A stretch of 6,125 bases of DNA from Clostridiales bacterium (GTDB taxonomy: Bacteria; Bacillota; Clostridia; Oscillospirales; Oscillospiraceae). The position numbers were made by a program, and so were the translations under genes. Numbering within the stretch: position 1 is the first letter of the stretch; every line of letters starts with the position of its first letter. Shown here one piece after another: positions 5,401 through 6,125 of this stretch. The stretch spans positions 1 through 6,125 of the forward strand of contig DPCD01000020.1 of NCBI GenBank assembly GCA_003516765.1, read 5' to 3'. The notes under the pieces were generated by a model, which was not told the DNA's origin, did no database searches, and worked only from the letters and a program-made list of their open reading frames with translations.

Positions 5401-6125
5401 ACGTACCAGTCCGCTTATGCGGTGCAATGGTATCTGAATTTCTATAACGAGCAGTCCGCAAAGCCGTATTCCCTCTACTATAAGCGTTTCGATTTCTCTC
5501 GCCAGCTCAGCGATAAAGCAGATATCGAAAAGTTTACGTTGGAAGGGCAGGAAGGCATTATCAACGGCAACAATATTACAGTTTATATCCCCGATGGGAT
5601 GCCGACAGATAATTTAACGCCTGAAATAAAGCTCTCCGATGGCGCGAAACTGCTTTCACCCAAAATGCCGGTTCCGTTTGTAGAGGATGCGCCGGTTGCA
5701 TTTACGGTGCAGGCAGAAAACGGAACGACAAAAAAGACCTACAGTGTAAAGCTTGTTTATGACAAAAATGTCAAGGGCAAGGGCACGACGCTCTTCACCG
5801 ACACCATCCAGATTCAGAATGAGGACATGGCCGACAAGGACATGGAGGACATGCAGATCACGAAGAACGAGGATGGCACGACCGACATTCTGATTACCAT
5901 CGTCCCCGGCGTTGACACGACGAAGCTCCGCTTCAAGGCGGACATTTCGTACAAGGCGACGGCAAGCATCGATGTGACGGGCAAGAGCAACGTTGACCTG
6001 CACGACTGGACGGAGGTTGTCGTGACTGCCGAGGACGGCGTCACGAAGCAGACCTACCGCATCAAGGTCGTAAGCCAGACGTTCGCGTCCATCACGGAAT
6101 TTGCGATCAAGGTCGACGGCGTGGA
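2464..6125 (+). CDS. Giant secreted repeat protein with alpha/alpha-toroid (terpenoid cyclase-like) domain, 3' truncated
   Basis: The frame is open from ATG 2464 to the right edge: 1220 complete codons and no stop, so the protein is larger still. Residues 1-32 are a Sec signal peptide: basic RTNRKKSLR, hydrophobic core 12-27, cut near GVGAA (28-32). Residues about 33-303 are mixed, Tyr-rich and not recognised. Residues 304-683 hold four beta-sandwich repeats of 85-105 residues, of the 'VPYGTDL...Y-x-V-x-AENGT-x-K-x-Y' type (DUF5018/cadherin-like). Residues about 690-996 form an alpha/alpha-toroid domain like the squalene-cyclase/prenyltransferase-repeat domains of bacterial surface proteins, with SESCAQ (915-920) and NEMATYQ (976-982). 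Further beta repeats run from 1020 past 1220. No DxDD or other catalytic cyclase motif is seen, so binding rather than catalysis is likely. The start is 70 nt after the DUF4430 gene's stop, consistent with an operon. Anchor (SLH, LPXTG or other) would lie off-window. Architecture is clear; biological role is unknown. Confidence 0.9.
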   Translation, partial: MRTNRKKSLRSLALLLALIQILSLFTLGVGAAGLDPDGRWVKRSALLWARAVSNDDAAKRQPYYMLFDRNSGDNLSFPENISLAALHSFGTADVAIALPEGRDWKNENNYKLKLYGQKVETDADDYQFLNIYPSDTVLNYHHFQKLERRYTTGSAMDSKMYVPSGSLLSETNYYIVPQKYVEFAGVKPTRNPDGSYTNPYYTTEEEAAIRALFPQYKSRVDAHNALKNYILSQTELHVGGYHPQMAYRLIGSQAVNLYGQVTEDAFLNAVHGEGYDLAQTQEFLSTVMDGIYDYVESSRIDAPEITSFELGGSKARIDAKNRKVTVNIPLGYDTSGMTPAITTSGYTYAQLVSGSTSSSVMKYKVTPYCPITGLLYNGQRDSSGNIYTDLSQEWTVELKFGEQPFNDVTSFSIYDAKYQKQREATIANPEKAGELGSITLNMPVGTDRKSLVPTITHLGQYVQIEENGEWKTIESGKAYDFSTVRKIRVKNDSFGGVTTEYTVTITAEQSKECKILGYKIGYAEGVIDEQNHTVTIEVPYGTDLTKQTAEVTCSEFAENTVKPSLLVYNMDLTYVIKAENGTEQPYKVRITQTAPATGKNILGFSYGSISARIGEKDILLEVPFSVDLKTLAPTIVVSDFATVSPASNEAVDFTNSEKTPVIYTVRAQDGTEKKYNVVVKKAAQPDSVPYGDILEEVKSNIIADYKSRRDGTLLTDDWILMNLGFATCNQEVASGEDLPYGLNIYGHIKAIAPNKMTDYARVIMMLTALGINASNLDIYRDSNNTPFTDGSGKAVSSLVKELYSYSGSYTINGPIYALIALDMGNYTVPKDAKWTREKLLEEILSHQYGSDGFGIDMVAMLMQSLYPYINDPTYGERVKAKMQEGYDIILGYQTASGVDPMGSDYTFFSWGTTNSESCAQVICAMCAMGVDVGTDPNFSAYSTGDYTQDKGVIPTWLNRYLMPSKAGFGHTDNSHNEMATYQSAYAVQWYLNFYNEQSAKPYSLYYKRFDFSRQLSDKADIEKFTLEGQEGIINGNNITVYIPDGMPTDNLTPEIKLSDGAKLLSPKMPVPFVEDAPVAFTVQAENGTTKKTYSVKLVYDKNVKGKGTTLFTDTIQIQNEDMADKDMEDMQITKNEDGTTDILITIVPGVDTTKLRFKADISYKATASIDVTGKSNVDLHDWTEVVVTAEDGVTKQTYRIKVVSQTFASITEFAIKVDGV
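3373..4512 (+). repeat. Four tandem beta-sandwich protein repeats (residues 304-683)
   Basis: Repeat units at residues 304-407, 408-512, 513-598 and 599-683 share a pattern: I-x-x-F or ILGF at the start, a strand pair around 'I...n..v.i.vP.GtD...l.P.i', and an end like YTV.A.dGT.k.Y.V.V. Clear copies are VPYGTDLTKQT (unit 3) and VRAQDGTEKKYNVVVKK (unit 4). Units 1 and 2 are longer: unit 1 has an insertion around PYCPITGLLYNG, and unit 2 has a longer middle around QIEENGEWKTIE. The repetition is at protein level; DNA identity between units is low, so the duplications are old. Such modules usually act as stalks or adhesion spacers. Confidence 0.75.
4531..5451 (+). other. Alpha/alpha-toroid (prenyltransferase/squalene-cyclase-like) domain
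   Basis: Residues about 690-996 of the giant protein. Helix-rich sequence contains successive paired-helix units: DWILMNLG (717-724), DYARVIMMLTALGI (758-771), a Pro-Ile-Tyr-Ala-Leu-Ile-Ala-Leu helix near 915 nt into the domain's first half, DMVAMLMQSL, SESCAQVICAMCAMGVD (915-931) and NEMATYQSAYAVQWYL (976-991). The last two match the 'ES-x-AQ...ALGID' and 'N-x-MAT-x-Q..YAL' marks of bacterial secreted terpenoid-cyclase-fold domains that often accompany DUF4430. The fold is shared by transcobalamin/intrinsic factor and by complement-type toroids, so binding function is suggested by fold only. Confidence 0.72.
5521..6125 (+). repeat. Second block of beta-sandwich repeats, cut by the right edge
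   Basis: Unit 5 (residues 1020-1106) is a close match to the repeat pattern, with EGIINGNNITVYIPDG and AENGTTKKTYSVKLVY. Unit 6 (about 1107-1208) is more diverged but ends in VTAEDGVTKQTYRIKVV, the same terminal strand motif. Unit 7 begins at about 1209 (SITEFAIKVDGV) and leaves the window. The toroid is thus an insertion within a long row of beta modules. From unit 6 on, codon choice differs sharply from units 1-5. Confidence 0.75.
5770..6125 (+). other. High-GC3 segment inside the giant gene (composition break)
   Basis: By hand count, 103 of 120 codons in 5761-6120 end in G or C, against 64 of 120 in the preceding 5401-5760. The change is abrupt, near codon 1103, in the linker between repeat units 5 and 6. 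Codons such as GAC, AAG, ACG, GTC and CTC dominate after it, as in the permease at the left edge. This points to recombination joining segments of different origin within one intact frame; strong local selection on codons is the less likely alternative. Confidence 0.6.

Overview
This 6.1 kb window looks like part of the chromosome of a Gram-positive-type bacterium, most likely an anaerobic Clostridia or Negativicutes-like Firmicute. The basis is a consensus AGGAGG ribosome-binding site, two typical Firmicute export signals, and large repeat-built secreted proteins. Taxonomy is inference only; no rRNA or other marker gene is present.

All supported genes are on the + strand. Positions 3-446 hold the C-terminal 147 residues of a MacB/FtsX-family ABC transporter permease, cut by the left edge. 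Positions 447-890 are a 444-bp gap with no convincing gene or full promoter. The gap ends in a GAAA-loop hairpin and a strong Shine-Dalgarno. Positions 891-2393 encode a complete 500-residue secreted protein with a C-terminal DUF4430 (transcobalamin-like beta) domain. A 70-nt spacer with a long GCAA-capped hairpin follows. From 2464 to the right edge runs one uninterrupted frame of at least 1220 codons. It encodes a giant secreted protein: signal peptide, unassigned ~270-residue N-terminal region, four tandem beta-sandwich repeats, a terpenoid-cyclase/prenyltransferase-like alpha/alpha-toroid domain, then more beta repeats continuing past the edge.

The two secreted genes are probably co-transcribed. 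They carry separately the two folds that vertebrate cobalamin carriers (intrinsic factor, transcobalamin) have in one chain: the alpha/alpha barrel (gene at 2464) and the DUF4430-like beta domain (gene at 891). A two-protein, cell-surface ligand-binding or adhesion system is therefore a reasonable hypothesis, but no ligand can be named from this sequence.

Base composition is mosaic. Hand counts of G/C at third codon positions give about 83% in the first 30 codons of the permease, about 35% in 40 sampled codons of the DUF4430 gene, 53% over 5401-5760, and 86% over 5761-6120. The last change lies inside one open frame at a repeat boundary, which suggests that a lower-GC surface-protein module was joined to a resident high-GC repeat gene.
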